Assembly (NCBI GenBank): GCA_026391805.1 | Contig: JAPLDJ010000012.1 | Location: 214,143 to 278,142 of the forward strand | Direction of reading: 5' to 3' | Length of the DNA: 64,000 nucleotides | Source: Bacteroidota bacterium | Lineage (GTDB): Bacteria; Bacteroidota; Bacteroidia; Bacteroidales; FEN-979 | Shown: one piece after another, positions 26,095 to 34,361 of the stretch | Layout: every line of letters begins with the position of its first letter | How positions within the stretch are numbered: position 1 is the stretch's first letter | Position numbers and translations under genes: made by a program | The notes under the pieces: model-generated | What the model saw: only the letters and a program-made list of their open reading frames with translations | The model's database searches: none | What the model was told of the DNA's origin: nothing

Positions 26095-27240
26095 ATGACA
26101 GCAAAGAAAAAAGGCAAAGGACATCCATTTTTCCGGCGGCTGATGCTGGTCATCAACATCCTGGCTGTGGCTGCGCTGCTCTGCGCCTATGCAGCCGCTT
26201 ACATCAGTCCTGCCCGCTACTGGTTCTTTGCCTTCTGCGGGCTCGCTTATCCCTACATCCTTCTTTTAAATTTATTCTTCATCCTGCTCTGGCTCCTGTC
26301 CTGGAAAAAGTTCATCTTTATCTCTATCCTTGCTGTTTTACTGGGATATAACCAGCTTCTTTCAATGGTTCAATACCGGAAGCAGGATGCCCAGGGTCAT
26401 CCGCAGGGAGCGCTGAAGATCCTCTCCTACAATGTTCACAGCCTCTACGAAATCCAGAAGACAGGTAAAAAAGGTATGATGCTGTCAAAGGTCACCGATT
26501 TCCTGATCCAGCAGAAACCGGATATCCTCTGCATCCAGGAATTTTACCTTCGGAGCGAAGACAGCCTGAAGGTGTTGCAGAAATTTACCGGGGGACTGAA
26601 TGCATCACATTATTTCCTGAAAAATTACAGGGACATGAGCGGAAGAAAAAGGATCTTCGCCCTGGCCACTTTTTCACGCTATCCCATTTCAGGAGTCGGA
26701 ACCCTCCGGCTGAAGGACCGCAATACCTTTGCAACCTATACGGATCTGATCATCGGTAACGAAACCGTCAGGGTCTATAACATCCACCTGGAATCGATCC
26801 GCTTCGGGAAGGATGATTATTCTTTCTATGCCCAGCTGACCGACCAGAACAGTGAACAGGATGACAAATTCAGCCTGAAGAGCGGCTCCTTCAAAATCTT
26901 TTCAAAATTAAGGAAGGCCTTTGTCATCCGTGCCAACCAAGTGGATCTCCTGAAAAAGGACATCGCCAATTCACCGTATCCTGTCATTATTTGCGGAGAC
27001 TTCAATGATACGCCGGCCTCCTATACGTATCATGAGATGACCCGGGGAATGCATGATTCGTTCCGCAGGGCGGGTAGCGGCATCTTTGGTAATACTTATA
27101 CCGGGAATTTTCCTTCGTTCAGGATCGATTACATCCTCTATGACGATGCCTTTACAGCTTTCAATTACAGCAAGATCAATGTAAATCTTTCTGATCATTA
27201 CCCCGTTCAGGTGTTCCTGAAACGATCCGTGAAAGAATAA
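26095..27240 (+). CDS. Membrane-anchored endonuclease/exonuclease/phosphatase-family hydrolase
   Basis: 381 residues. Three N-terminal membrane helices (about 15-90) precede an EEP domain. Its motifs are visible: LSYNVHS, CIQEFYL (catalytic Glu), YNIHLES, CGDFNDTP (Asn/Asp site) and LSDHYPV (terminal catalytic His). The fold covers nucleases, phosphatases and sphingomyelinases; with a membrane anchor, an extracytoplasmic phosphodiesterase role is plausible. It is the fourth gene in a closely packed run after mutL and is ten bases from uvrB. Confidence 0.85.
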   Translation: MTAKKKGKGHPFFRRLMLVINILAVAALLCAYAAAYISPARYWFFAFCGLAYPYILLLNLFFILLWLLSWKKFIFISILAVLLGYNQLLSMVQYRKQDAQGHPQGALKILSYNVHSLYEIQKTGKKGMMLSKVTDFLIQQKPDILCIQEFYLRSEDSLKVLQKFTGGLNASHYFLKNYRDMSGRKRIFALATFSRYPISGVGTLRLKDRNTFATYTDLIIGNETVRVYNIHLESIRFGKDDYSFYAQLTDQNSEQDDKFSLKSGSFKIFSKLRKAFVIRANQVDLLKKDIANSPYPVIICGDFNDTPASYTYHEMTRGMHDSFRRAGSGIFGNTYTGNFPSFRIDYILYDDAFTAFNYSKINVNLSDHYPVQVFLKRSVKE

Positions 27241-27249
27241 ACGTTTCAG

Positions 27250-29280
27250 ATGGAACTGCGCCTTACGTCCGATTTTCTGCCCACCGGCGACCAGCCGGAA
27301 GCCATCCGTCAGCTCGTTGAAGGTGTTGATCGCGGCGATCCTGCTCAGGTCCTGGTCGGGGTGACAGGCTCCGGCAAAACCTTCACCATTGCGAATGTGC
27401 TTCAGCAGGTCCAGCGGCCGGCCCTGGTGCTGAGCCACAACAAAACTCTGGCAGCACAGCTTTACGGGGAATTCAAACAGTTCTTCCCGGAAAATGCCGT
27501 CGAATTCTTTGTATCCTATTATGATTATTACCAGCCGGAAGCTTACATCCCGGTGACAAACACCTACATCGAGAAGGACCTTTCGATCAATGAAGAAATT
27601 GAAAAGCTCAGGCTCAGCGCCTCTTCCTCCCTGTTATCGGGAAGGCGGGATGTGATCGTGGTATCTTCGGTCTCCTGCATCTATGGCATCGGCAACCCGG
27701 ATGATTTTTCTCAAAACATAATAAAGATCCGCACCGGCGAGCGCATCAGCAGGAACAAGCTGCTGCATGCCCTTGTTGACAGCCTTTATTCCCGGACAGA
27801 GACAGAATTTACCCGCGGAAGGTTCAGGGTGAAAGGCGATACGGTTGATGTCTTCCCGGCTTACCTCGATTATGCCTTCCGCATCATCTTCCTGGGCGAT
27901 GAGATCGAATCGATCGAGTCAATCGATCCTTTGAACGGCCTGCGGATTGAAACCACGGTCTCCCTCTCGATTTATCCTGCAAACATCTTCGTCACCTCGA
28001 AAGAGAAGATGAAAACGGCCATCTATGATATCCAGGATGACATGCAGAAGCAGGTTTCCTTTTTCCGTGAGATCGGGAAGGAATATGAAGCAAAAAGGCT
28101 GGAAGAGCGGGTCAGTTATGACATTGAGATGATGCGGGAGCTCGGCTATTGTTCCGGCATCGAGAATTATTCACGGTATTTTGACGGCCGTGCTTCGGGT
28201 TCACGTCCCTTCTGCCTGCTCGATTATTTCCCTGACGATTACCTGATGATCATTGATGAGAGCCATGTTACGGTTCCGCAGATCCGCGCCATGTATGGCG
28301 GCGACCGCTCACGGAAACACAACCTTGTGGAATACGGGTTCCGGCTTCCCTCCTGCATGGATAACCGTCCCCTGAAATTCGACGAATTCGAGGTGATGGT
28401 CAGCCAGGCCCTGTTTGTGAGTGCAACACCGGCCGATTACGAACTGTCGAAATGCCAGGGAGTGGTCGTGGAGCAGGTAATACGTCCTACCGGCCTGCTG
28501 GATCCGATCGTAGAGATCAGGCCCAGCCTGAACCAGATCGATGACCTGATGGATGAAATCGATCAGCGGGTTAAAAAGAATGAAAGGACGCTCGTCACAA
28601 CGCTTACAAAAAGGATGGCCGAAGAGCTGGCCGGCTATTTCGCGCGCATGGAGGTGAAGTGCCGGTACATCCATTCCGACGTGGATACGATCGAACGTGT
28701 TGAGATCCTCCGCGACCTGCGCATGGGAGTATTTGATGTGCTCGTGGGTGTGAACCTGCTCCGCGAAGGCCTTGACCTGCCGGAGGTATCGCTGGTTGCC
28801 ATCCTGGATGCCGACAAGGAAGGGTTTCTCCGGTCGGAACGGTCACTCACGCAGACAGCAGGAAGGGCTGCACGGAACATCAACAGCAAGGTGATCATGT
28901 ATGCCGACAAGACCACGGATTCGATGCAGCGGATGATCAATGAAACCAACCGCCGGAGGGAGAAACAGATGAATTATAATCTCGCAAATAACATCACACC
29001 CACTCAGATCGTCAAGTCCCTGGGCGAGATCCTTGGGCAAACAACGGTTGTTGATTCGAAAGGTAAAACGCCTTCTGTTTACATCGAAAAGGATACAATC
29101 GATGTTGCAGCCGATCCGGTCATCCGCTACATGACAAAAGAAAAACTCCAGAAGCTTGTTGCCAAAACCCGGAAATCCATGGAAGCTGCCGTTAAGGAGC
29201 TGGATTTTCTGGAGGCTGCCAGGTTCAGAGACGAGCTCTTTGCCCTGGATAAGCTGCTGGAGTCTAAAAAAGATTCCTGA
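27250..29280 (+). CDS. uvrB: Excinuclease ABC subunit B
   Basis: 676 residues, the usual UvrB length. Walker A GVTGSGKTFTIANV (about 37), the beta-hairpin region with YYDYYQPEAYIP near 97, helicase motif II DESH, and motifs V-VI (REGLDLPEVSLVAILDADKEGF, QTAGRAARN) are present. A C-terminal UVR motif (KELDFLEAARFRDELF) that binds UvrC ends the protein. It carries out damage verification in nucleotide excision repair after loading by UvrA2. uvrA and uvrC are not in this window. It is convergent with the FKBP gene, whose stop lies four bases away. Confidence 0.97.
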   Translation: MELRLTSDFLPTGDQPEAIRQLVEGVDRGDPAQVLVGVTGSGKTFTIANVLQQVQRPALVLSHNKTLAAQLYGEFKQFFPENAVEFFVSYYDYYQPEAYIPVTNTYIEKDLSINEEIEKLRLSASSSLLSGRRDVIVVSSVSCIYGIGNPDDFSQNIIKIRTGERISRNKLLHALVDSLYSRTETEFTRGRFRVKGDTVDVFPAYLDYAFRIIFLGDEIESIESIDPLNGLRIETTVSLSIYPANIFVTSKEKMKTAIYDIQDDMQKQVSFFREIGKEYEAKRLEERVSYDIEMMRELGYCSGIENYSRYFDGRASGSRPFCLLDYFPDDYLMIIDESHVTVPQIRAMYGGDRSRKHNLVEYGFRLPSCMDNRPLKFDEFEVMVSQALFVSATPADYELSKCQGVVVEQVIRPTGLLDPIVEIRPSLNQIDDLMDEIDQRVKKNERTLVTTLTKRMAEELAGYFARMEVKCRYIHSDVDTIERVEILRDLRMGVFDVLVGVNLLREGLDLPEVSLVAILDADKEGFLRSERSLTQTAGRAARNINSKVIMYADKTTDSMQRMINETNRRREKQMNYNLANNITPTQIVKSLGEILGQTTVVDSKGKTPSVYIEKDTIDVAADPVIRYMTKEKLQKLVAKTRKSMEAAVKELDFLEAARFRDELFALDKLLESKKDS

Positions 29281-29283
29281 GAA

Positions 29284-30579
29284 TTATTTTACATCCACCA
29301 CTTCAAGGTCAAATACCAGCGGTGAGAATGCAGGGATGGTGCCCATATCCTGCTCGCCGTAAGCAATTGAAGACGGACAAATGATGATGGCCTTGCTACC
29401 TTTGGACATCAGTTGAAGCGCTTCATCCCATGCCTTGATCACATTGCCTTTACCGACCTCCACTTCATAGGGTTTGCCGCCCTTGTCGCGTGAAGAATCA
29501 AATTTTGTCCCGTTGAGCAGTGTGCCTGTATAATGAACACTTGCTTTGTTGCCGACTTTAACCTTTGGTCCGGTTCCTTTTACCTTCTCAATATAATAGA
29601 GTCCGCTGGCGGTCGGTTTTACAGTGATTTTATTGTCTTTAAGATATTTCTGCAGGGCTACTCCTTCGGCCTTCCTGGCATTGGCTTTCTTCTCTTCTTT
29701 CTTCTTCTGTTCGGCCTTCTGCTGCTTTTCATAATCAGCCTTTGATTTTACATCCACTACCAGGACATCATAGATGATCGTTGTGTAGGGCGGAATATCC
29801 CTGTATCCGCGCTCGCCGAAAGCAATTTCCGAAGGAAGGATCAGGCGGGCCTTACTACCCTTTTTCATCATCTTGATCCCTTCCAGGAATCCAGACATAT
29901 CCGGACGTTTTCCGTAAACGAATTTCATGCTGTCCTGGGCGAATACCTGTTTTCCGTTCAGCATGGAGATCTTGACATTATAAACAACCTGGCAACCTGA
30001 ATCAATCGCCATTCCTTTACCGGCAACCTCTTCCACATAATAAAGACCTGTCGGGGAAGGTGGTACGGTAATCTTATTATCTGCGATGAATTTCCGGAGG
30101 GCTTCCTTTTCCTTCTTCATCATAGCCTCCGGTGCTTCCACTGCAATCATCTGAATGCTGAAACGGGCCACGCTGTTCGAGTCAACATACGCGGGACGTG
30201 AACCCTGGCGGAATGTTTTCTTGAAGAGGGAATCTGCACTTACAATGAACTCACCACTGTCGCCCGGTGATAACATCCGCATACCCTCATAAATATCTCC
30301 TTTATAATCAGAGGCAGGAAGCTGCATGCGCAGCGGACCTTGCTGGGTCTTCTTGCTGTCGATAAAGACACTGTCTTTCCCTTTATATTTGACAACCAAT
30401 TGGTAATTCATCGTTATCCAATCCTTGTCCTTTGGTTTTACCGTGTCCTTGCTGACCTTATACAATTTGTAATAAAGGCCTGAATCCGACTTTGTGAACC
30501 CTGGATACTTTGAAGTACAGGCTGCAGCGATTGCAACCATCATTACCAAAGCCGCCAGTTTAAAAAATGATTTTTTCAT
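29284..30579 (-). CDS. Lipoprotein with three FKBP-type peptidyl-prolyl isomerase domains
   Basis: 431 residues. A lipobox-like signal (AAVAIAAACTSK-type, Cys near residue 21) suggests membrane anchoring outside the cytoplasm. Three FKBP repeats are visible: a degenerate one at about 30-150, a second at about 165-285, and a C-terminal canonical domain (VHYTGTLLNGTKFDSS, SSIAYGEQ) at about 335-431. A Lys/Glu-rich linker (about 285-310) may be a coiled coil. It probably assists folding of exported proteins. It follows the GldI-like FKBP gene in the same direction. Confidence 0.88.
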   Translation of the reverse strand: MKKSFFKLAALVMMVAIAAACTSKYPGFTKSDSGLYYKLYKVSKDTVKPKDKDWITMNYQLVVKYKGKDSVFIDSKKTQQGPLRMQLPASDYKGDIYEGMRMLSPGDSGEFIVSADSLFKKTFRQGSRPAYVDSNSVARFSIQMIAVEAPEAMMKKEKEALRKFIADNKITVPPSPTGLYYVEEVAGKGMAIDSGCQVVYNVKISMLNGKQVFAQDSMKFVYGKRPDMSGFLEGIKMMKKGSKARLILPSEIAFGERGYRDIPPYTTIIYDVLVVDVKSKADYEKQQKAEQKKKEEKKANARKAEGVALQKYLKDNKITVKPTASGLYYIEKVKGTGPKVKVGNKASVHYTGTLLNGTKFDSSRDKGGKPYEVEVGKGNVIKAWDEALQLMSKGSKAIIICPSSIAYGEQDMGTIPAFSPLVFDLEVVDVK

Positions 30580-30603
30580 AATTCAATGATTGTTTTGTTT
30601 AGA

Positions 30604-31152
30604 TTATTTTAAAGTTACCAGTTCGATATCATACACAAGCGTAGCATTTTGCGGAATCCTGTTCTGATCGCCCAGCAATCCGAAAGCGAGGTGCGAAGGT
30701 ACAATAAATTTCACTCGGTCACCCACCCGCATCAACAAAATTCCTTCTTCCAGACCACTTTCCACACCTCCGTAACCGATCTTGAATTCTTTCATTCCGT
30801 CCTGGTCGGAACTATAGCAAAGATTCCCGTTCAGCAGGCGGAGTGTGTAACGAAGGCCTGCAATCTTGTTCTTTTCTGTCTTTTGACCGTTGCCTTTCTT
30901 TATGAACATATAACGAAGGCCGGTCGGGGTCTTATTCATCTTCCAGCCATAACGGGCAATAAAATCCTCAATCTGCTGCTCCTCGGTAAGGACAACTCCC
31001 CTGTTGTAGTTTACAAGGCTGTCGTCAAGCATGCTCAGGTGACGTGTGGATTGCGCCGGCCGGGGCTCATTGCCACACGAGCCCAGGAAGACCGGGATCG
31101 CAATGAGAAGCGAAGCCTTGAAACAAAGAATAAAGTTCCTGGAAGCGGTCAT
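30604..31152 (-). CDS. FKBP-type peptidyl-prolyl isomerase lipoprotein, GldI-like
   Basis: 182 residues from the ATG at 31152, whose A overlaps the upstream TGA (TGATG). A lipobox (IPVFLGSCG) precedes a single FKBP domain (about 80-182) with SHLAFGLLGDQNRIPQNA and a strand ending in LVYDIELV. In Flavobacteria the gliding lipoprotein GldI is a protein of this type and sits beside an NrnA gene, as here. Whether this organism glides cannot be told from the window, so the symbol is withheld. Role: folding of envelope proteins. Confidence 0.82.
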   Translation of the reverse strand: MTASRNFILCFKASLLIAIPVFLGSCGNEPRPAQSTRHLSMLDDSLVNYNRGVVLTEEQQIEDFIARYGWKMNKTPTGLRYMFIKKGNGQKTEKNKIAGLRYTLRLLNGNLCYSSDQDGMKEFKIGYGGVESGLEEGILLMRVGDRVKFIVPSHLAFGLLGDQNRIPQNATLVYDIELVTLK

Positions 31153-32171
31153 CAATAAACGGATTCTAATTTTTCGCGGTATTCGGGCAGCATTTCGACG
31201 AAGATCCTGACGGTTTCTTCCAGCGAATGGTAGCTGTTTGCTCCGGCTGCATTAACATGGCCGCCCCCGTCGAAATATTTCCTCGCAATTTCATTTACAG
31301 AAAAATTTCCTTTTGACCGAAGCGAAACCCTCACCACACCATCCCGTTCGGAGAAGAGCGCGGCAAGGTTGATGCCGGCGATGGAAAGAGCATAGTTTAC
31401 AATGTCTTCGGTATCGCCCACCTGGTAATTGAACCTGGTCAGGTCGTCGGATGAAAGGGCAATGTATGCAGCATGGAACTCCTGGTGCACAAAGAGCTTT
31501 TCGCTGATCGAAAAACCGAGCAACCGCAGCCGGCTTTCCGAGTATGTGTCATAAACAAGGCGGTGGATGTGCTCTCCATCAATGCCGCGCCGGTACAGAT
31601 CGGCTGTGATAAGGTAGGTTTTCTCATAATTACACGAATAGCTGAAAGAGCCGGTATCCGTGATAATCCCGGTATAGATGCAGGAAGCGATATCCCGGTC
31701 GATCAGATCAACATCGCCGCAGGCTGCGATGAAATCGTAAATAAGTTCGCAGGTCGAAGAGGTCTCGATGACCGAGACTTTGTGGTCGAAATCATCTGCA
31801 GGTTCCCGGTGATGGTCGATCAGTATCTTTTTGGCCGTTGCTGCACGAACCACTGATTCCATTTTGTTCAACCGGTGCAGCCCGTTATAATCCACGCTGA
31901 ATATCAGCTCCGCCCCGCTGATGGCCTGCTGACAAAGCTCAGGCTGCTCACGGAATACGAGGATGTTTTCATGAAATGGCATCCATTTCAGAAATTCAGG
32001 ATCCTGATCGGGGATAACAACAGCAACCTCATGACCTTTTTTCGATAAATAGCCAAACAGGGCAAGACTTGCCCCTATGGCATCGCCGTCGGGGTTGGTA
32101 TGGGTGGTGATCAGGATCTTGCACGGGGTGGCAAGAAGGGCTATAATTTCTTTTATATCAGATCGTTGCAA
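31152..32171 (-). CDS. nrnA: DHH-family phosphoesterase NrnA (oligoribonuclease / pAp phosphatase)
   Basis: 339 residues, TTG start at 32171. DHH-family motifs: HTNPDGDAIGASLAL (near residue 23), SVDYNGLHRL, DHHREP (the DHH signature) and the C-terminal DHHA1 glycine motif DGGGHVNAAGA. NrnA degrades short oligoribonucleotides and removes phosphate from pAp, the by-product of PAPS-dependent sulfotransfer; the window also encodes a sulfotransferase, though far away. It is divergent from ndk and translationally coupled to the FKBP gene downstream. Confidence 0.9.
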   Translation of the reverse strand: MQRSDIKEIIALLATPCKILITTHTNPDGDAIGASLALFGYLSKKGHEVAVVIPDQDPEFLKWMPFHENILVFREQPELCQQAISGAELIFSVDYNGLHRLNKMESVVRAATAKKILIDHHREPADDFDHKVSVIETSSTCELIYDFIAACGDVDLIDRDIASCIYTGIITDTGSFSYSCNYEKTYLITADLYRRGIDGEHIHRLVYDTYSESRLRLLGFSISEKLFVHQEFHAAYIALSSDDLTRFNYQVGDTEDIVNYALSIAGINLAALFSERDGVVRVSLRSKGNFSVNEIARKYFDGGGHVNAAGANSYHSLEETVRIFVEMLPEYREKLESVY

Positions 32172-32196
32172 AGAATGTGGGTTTCAAGTGAAGCTG

Positions 32197-32232
32197 CAAA
32201 GTTAAAGAATTCAAATCGATTTCGTAATTTTG
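32197..32232. promoter_or_regulatory. Divergent -7 boxes between nrnA and ndk
   Basis: On the minus strand TAACTTTG (complement of 32197-32204) would serve nrnA; on the plus strand TAATTTTG at 32225-32232 would serve ndk, 31 bases before its ATG. Neither has a clear TTTG at the -33 distance. Confidence 0.5.
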
Positions 32233-32263
32233 CCGCCTCAGAAATAAAATTAAAACTATTCGC

Positions 32264-32683
32264 ATGTCGGGAAACAGAACTTTTACGATGATAAAGCCCA
32301 GCACGGTCAGCGACGGTGTTGCAGGAGCTATCCTTGCCAGGATACAGGAAGCCGGGTTCAGGATCGTTGCATTGAAGCTTACGCAATTATCACTGCACCA
32401 GGCAGGTATCTTCTACCTGGTTCACAGGGAGCGGCCGTTTTATCATGATCTTATTGCCTTTATGTCGTCCGGGCCGGTTGTGGCTGTTATCCTTGAAAAG
32501 GAGAATGCCGTTGAGGATTTCCGCACTCTGATCGGCGCTACTGATCCCGCTAAAGCAGCTGAAGGGACCATCCGTAAACTTTTTGCAAAGAATCTGCAGG
32601 AAAATGCCATACACGGATCTGACAGCGATGAAAATGCGATGATTGAGGGGAGTTTCTTCTTCTCAGGACTGGAACAGTTTTAG
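32264..32683 (+). CDS. ndk: Nucleoside diphosphate kinase
   Basis: 139 residues. [14 protein letters not shown] opens the protein with the conserved Lys; the phosphohistidine lies in [12 protein letters not shown] near residue 116; [13 protein letters not shown] is the conserved nucleotide-binding segment. It exchanges the gamma-phosphate among nucleoside triphosphates in the cytoplasm. It is divergent from nrnA, and its stop overlaps by four bases the stop of the convergent XRE regulator. Confidence 0.97.
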   Translation: MSGNRTFTMIKPSTVSDGVAGAILARIQEAGFRIVALKLTQLSLHQAGIFYLVHRERPFYHDLIAFMSSGPVVAVILEKENAVEDFRTLIGATDPAKAAEGTIRKLFAKNLQENAIHGSDSDENAMIEGSFFFSGLEQF

Positions 32684-33096
32684 GCATCCTGCCCGGGATA
32701 GTATTCCCGGAATGTCTTATCCCTGTATAAGTAAACAACCTTTTCGACAGGGTTTTCTGCCGTATCCGTTGGTCTTTTCCGAACAATTGGCCTGACAGGT
32801 TCTGGTTTCACGGGATCTTCCTGTTTCTCTTCTGCCTTATCCTTGATTTGTTCCTGTGGACCGGGAATGACCTTTACGGGATTTCCACCGGCCAGCATCT
32901 CACCATTTCCTGTCAGCAACCATGAAGGATCGACCTCCGGGAAGCGTGCAAGTATCTTTTGAATAAATTCCAGGCTGGGTTTGTTCCTTCCCGAAATCAG
33001 ATGAGAAATACCTGACCGCTGGACACCGATCGCTTCCGCAAAACGGGAAGGGGACATCTGGAAATAATTCAAAATGGCAAGGATCCGGTCGAGCAT
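32680..33096 (-). CDS. XRE-family transcriptional regulator
   Basis: 138 residues from the ATG at 33096; a frame extending to 33171 is open but would include an AT-rich leader and the -7 box. Residues about 1-65 form a Cro/CI-type helix-turn-helix ([21 protein letters not shown]) ending with the usual [12 protein letters not shown]. The C-terminal tail (about 75-138) is Pro/Lys/Glu-rich and low complexity, with no ligand or protease domain. Upstream lie several TGTTTACA dyads that are good candidates for its own operators. Confidence 0.87.
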   Translation of the reverse strand: MLDRILAILNYFQMSPSRFAEAIGVQRSGISHLISGRNKPSLEFIQKILARFPEVDPSWLLTGNGEMLAGGNPVKVIPGPQEQIKDKAEEKQEDPVKPEPVRPIVRKRPTDTAENPVEKVVYLYRDKTFREYYPGQDA

Positions 33097-33101
33097 TTTC
33101 T

Positions 33102-33109
33102 CAAAACTA
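33102..33109 (-). promoter_or_regulatory. -7 box giving a probable leaderless transcript for the XRE gene
   Basis: The minus strand reads TAGTTTTG followed by five bases and ATG. This is the same spacing as at 12666-12679, so the mRNA would start at or beside the start codon. A TTTG on the minus strand (33126-33129) lies 16 bases upstream, shorter than the usual 19-21. Confidence 0.45.
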
Positions 33110-33146
33110 TGAATTACAAAAGTAACAAAAAACAGTCTGAAATGAA

Positions 33147-33601
33147 TGTTTACATTGAAATTTGTGAACAAAATTTATCACTTAAAGTGTTACATCAAAT
33201 AAAATTACTTATATGCTGGAATAGTGATCATTGGTAATTTTTATTAATTGTTGTTTACATCCGAAACATTCGTTGATTTACAAATTTAAAACGCTGTATT
33301 TCTGAATAATATGAATATGTCAGCAATATATTCAGGGATAAAGGCCAGGAAAGTTAATTCCCCTCAATGCTTTAATCTATCATTTTATATTTGTTATATA
33401 TCTGAATTATAACAAAATAACGTTGATGAAGTATGAGTTTCACATGAATTTCCATCCAATTATCTTGTTTACTTCTGTGTATCCATGTGTAAACATAATA
33501 GATTATAGCATTTTTTAATCATTAATAAACAGATATATATACTAATATTTTTATGCTTATAATTGTATTCTTGCCTTGTTTACAAATGACAACTGTAAAC
33601 A
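33147..33601. promoter_or_regulatory. TGTTTACA/TGTAAACA dyad array upstream of the XRE regulator
   Basis: Three inverted pairs lie in AT-rich DNA: 33147-33154 with 33163-33170 (one mismatch, spacer 8); 33466-33472 with 33489-33495 (7-base arms TGTTTAC/GTAAACA, spacer 16); and 33577-33584 with 33594-33601 (perfect 8-base arms, spacer 9). A single site occurs at 33252-33259. The pattern fits binding sites of a dimeric HTH protein. I infer operators for the adjacent regulator; the different spacers weaken the case. No gene is seen in 33110-33640. Confidence 0.5.
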
Positions 33602-33841
33602 TGGATTAATTTCATTTCCAATGGGAATTTAGTTTGCTTCATCAGGATTTTTTTGAGAGGAATGCAGCTTTATCCAGGAAAGATTTGGAGCCAGTCCAGG
33701 AGGAATTTTCGAACTCAATATTCATGTTCCTTGTTAGAAGATCCTCCCCTATCTCAGACATTTTTTTATCACACGAAGATCCACGAAGAAGACAAGAAGG
33801 TCACGAAAGGAATTCTTGCAACCTTGCTAGATTAAAGTTTT
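33602..33841. other. Non-coding stretch with no gene
   Basis: A frame of about 78 codons (33634-33870) exists but its translation is not protein-like and shifts into repeat DNA. The segment around 33767-33812 (cacgaag and tcacgaaa units) recurs at about 58402-58458 near the oxidase genes, so it belongs to the dispersed repeat set of this genome. Confidence 0.5.
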
Positions 33842-34210
33842 GGGCTAAAGCCCATTTTGTAAATCCCTGACCACCCCCGGTCTGAAGACCGGGGTAATTC
33901 AAAGATGGAGGATTATCAAAAAAACTAATCTCACCCAACCACACCCTCTTCATTTTTAAAAAAAGAGGTTCACGTGATGAGTTTATTAAAGTTTAGGATC
34001 AATTACGCACCCAGACTGAGGTCTGTGGTAAAACGCTTAACCTACTCCAAAAAACAGTATACTGTTTTTATTTGGGGCCAACGCTATGTAAGCAACTAGA
34101 TGCTTACTCCAGCCTTGAGGTCAGAGTACTTAAAAGTTTTTATAGCCATTGAATTACCCTGGCCTTTAGGCCGGGGGCAATGATAATAGAATACTTATGG
34201 ACTTTAGTCC
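33842..34210. repeat. Cluster of seven short hairpins in 370 bp
   Basis: Stems and loops: 33842-33853 gggc-taaa-gccc; 33875-33894, 8-bp perfect stem ccccggtc, loop tgaa; 34012-34025 cagac-tgag-gtctg; 34050-34069, perfect 20-bp palindrome centred on agtatact; 34088-34107 gtaagca-actaga-tgcttac; 34157-34176, 8-bp stem ccctggcc with one G-T pair, loop ttta; 34199-34210 ggac-ttta-gtcc. Four-base loops of the type T-(A/G/T)-A-A, TTTA or TGAG recur. No gene is present. It could be a structured RNA, a decayed element or a set of small mobile palindromes. Confidence 0.7.
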
Positions 34211-34300
34211 AAAACATTAAAATCCTACCACCCTTTTAAAGAAGCTCATATCAAGCCCTGGGTGCGGGACCACTTTTAGCGATAAACCCAAAATTCCAGC

Positions 34301-34333
34301 AAAAAAAAGAGACCTTATTGCTAAGGCCTCTCT
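34301..34333 (-). terminator. Rho-independent terminator of the subtilase gene
   Basis: On the minus strand, AGAGGCCTTA and TAAGGTCTCT pair around a GCAA loop (one G-T pair) and are followed directly by a run of T. It lies 29 bases beyond the stop codon of the minus-strand protease gene. Confidence 0.8.
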
Positions 34334-34361
34334 GGATTATGGTAAGATTGAATGGATTCCC

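Noticed and set aside
33634..33870. A 78-codon open frame in the large gap
   Set aside because: The translation is not protein-like, has no supported start, and its 3' part runs into a hairpin repeat shared with other intergenic regions.
33842..34210. Integron attC sites
   Set aside because: The hairpins lack the conserved GTTRRRY/RYYYAAC ends and extrahelical bases of attC, and there are no cassettes or integrase.
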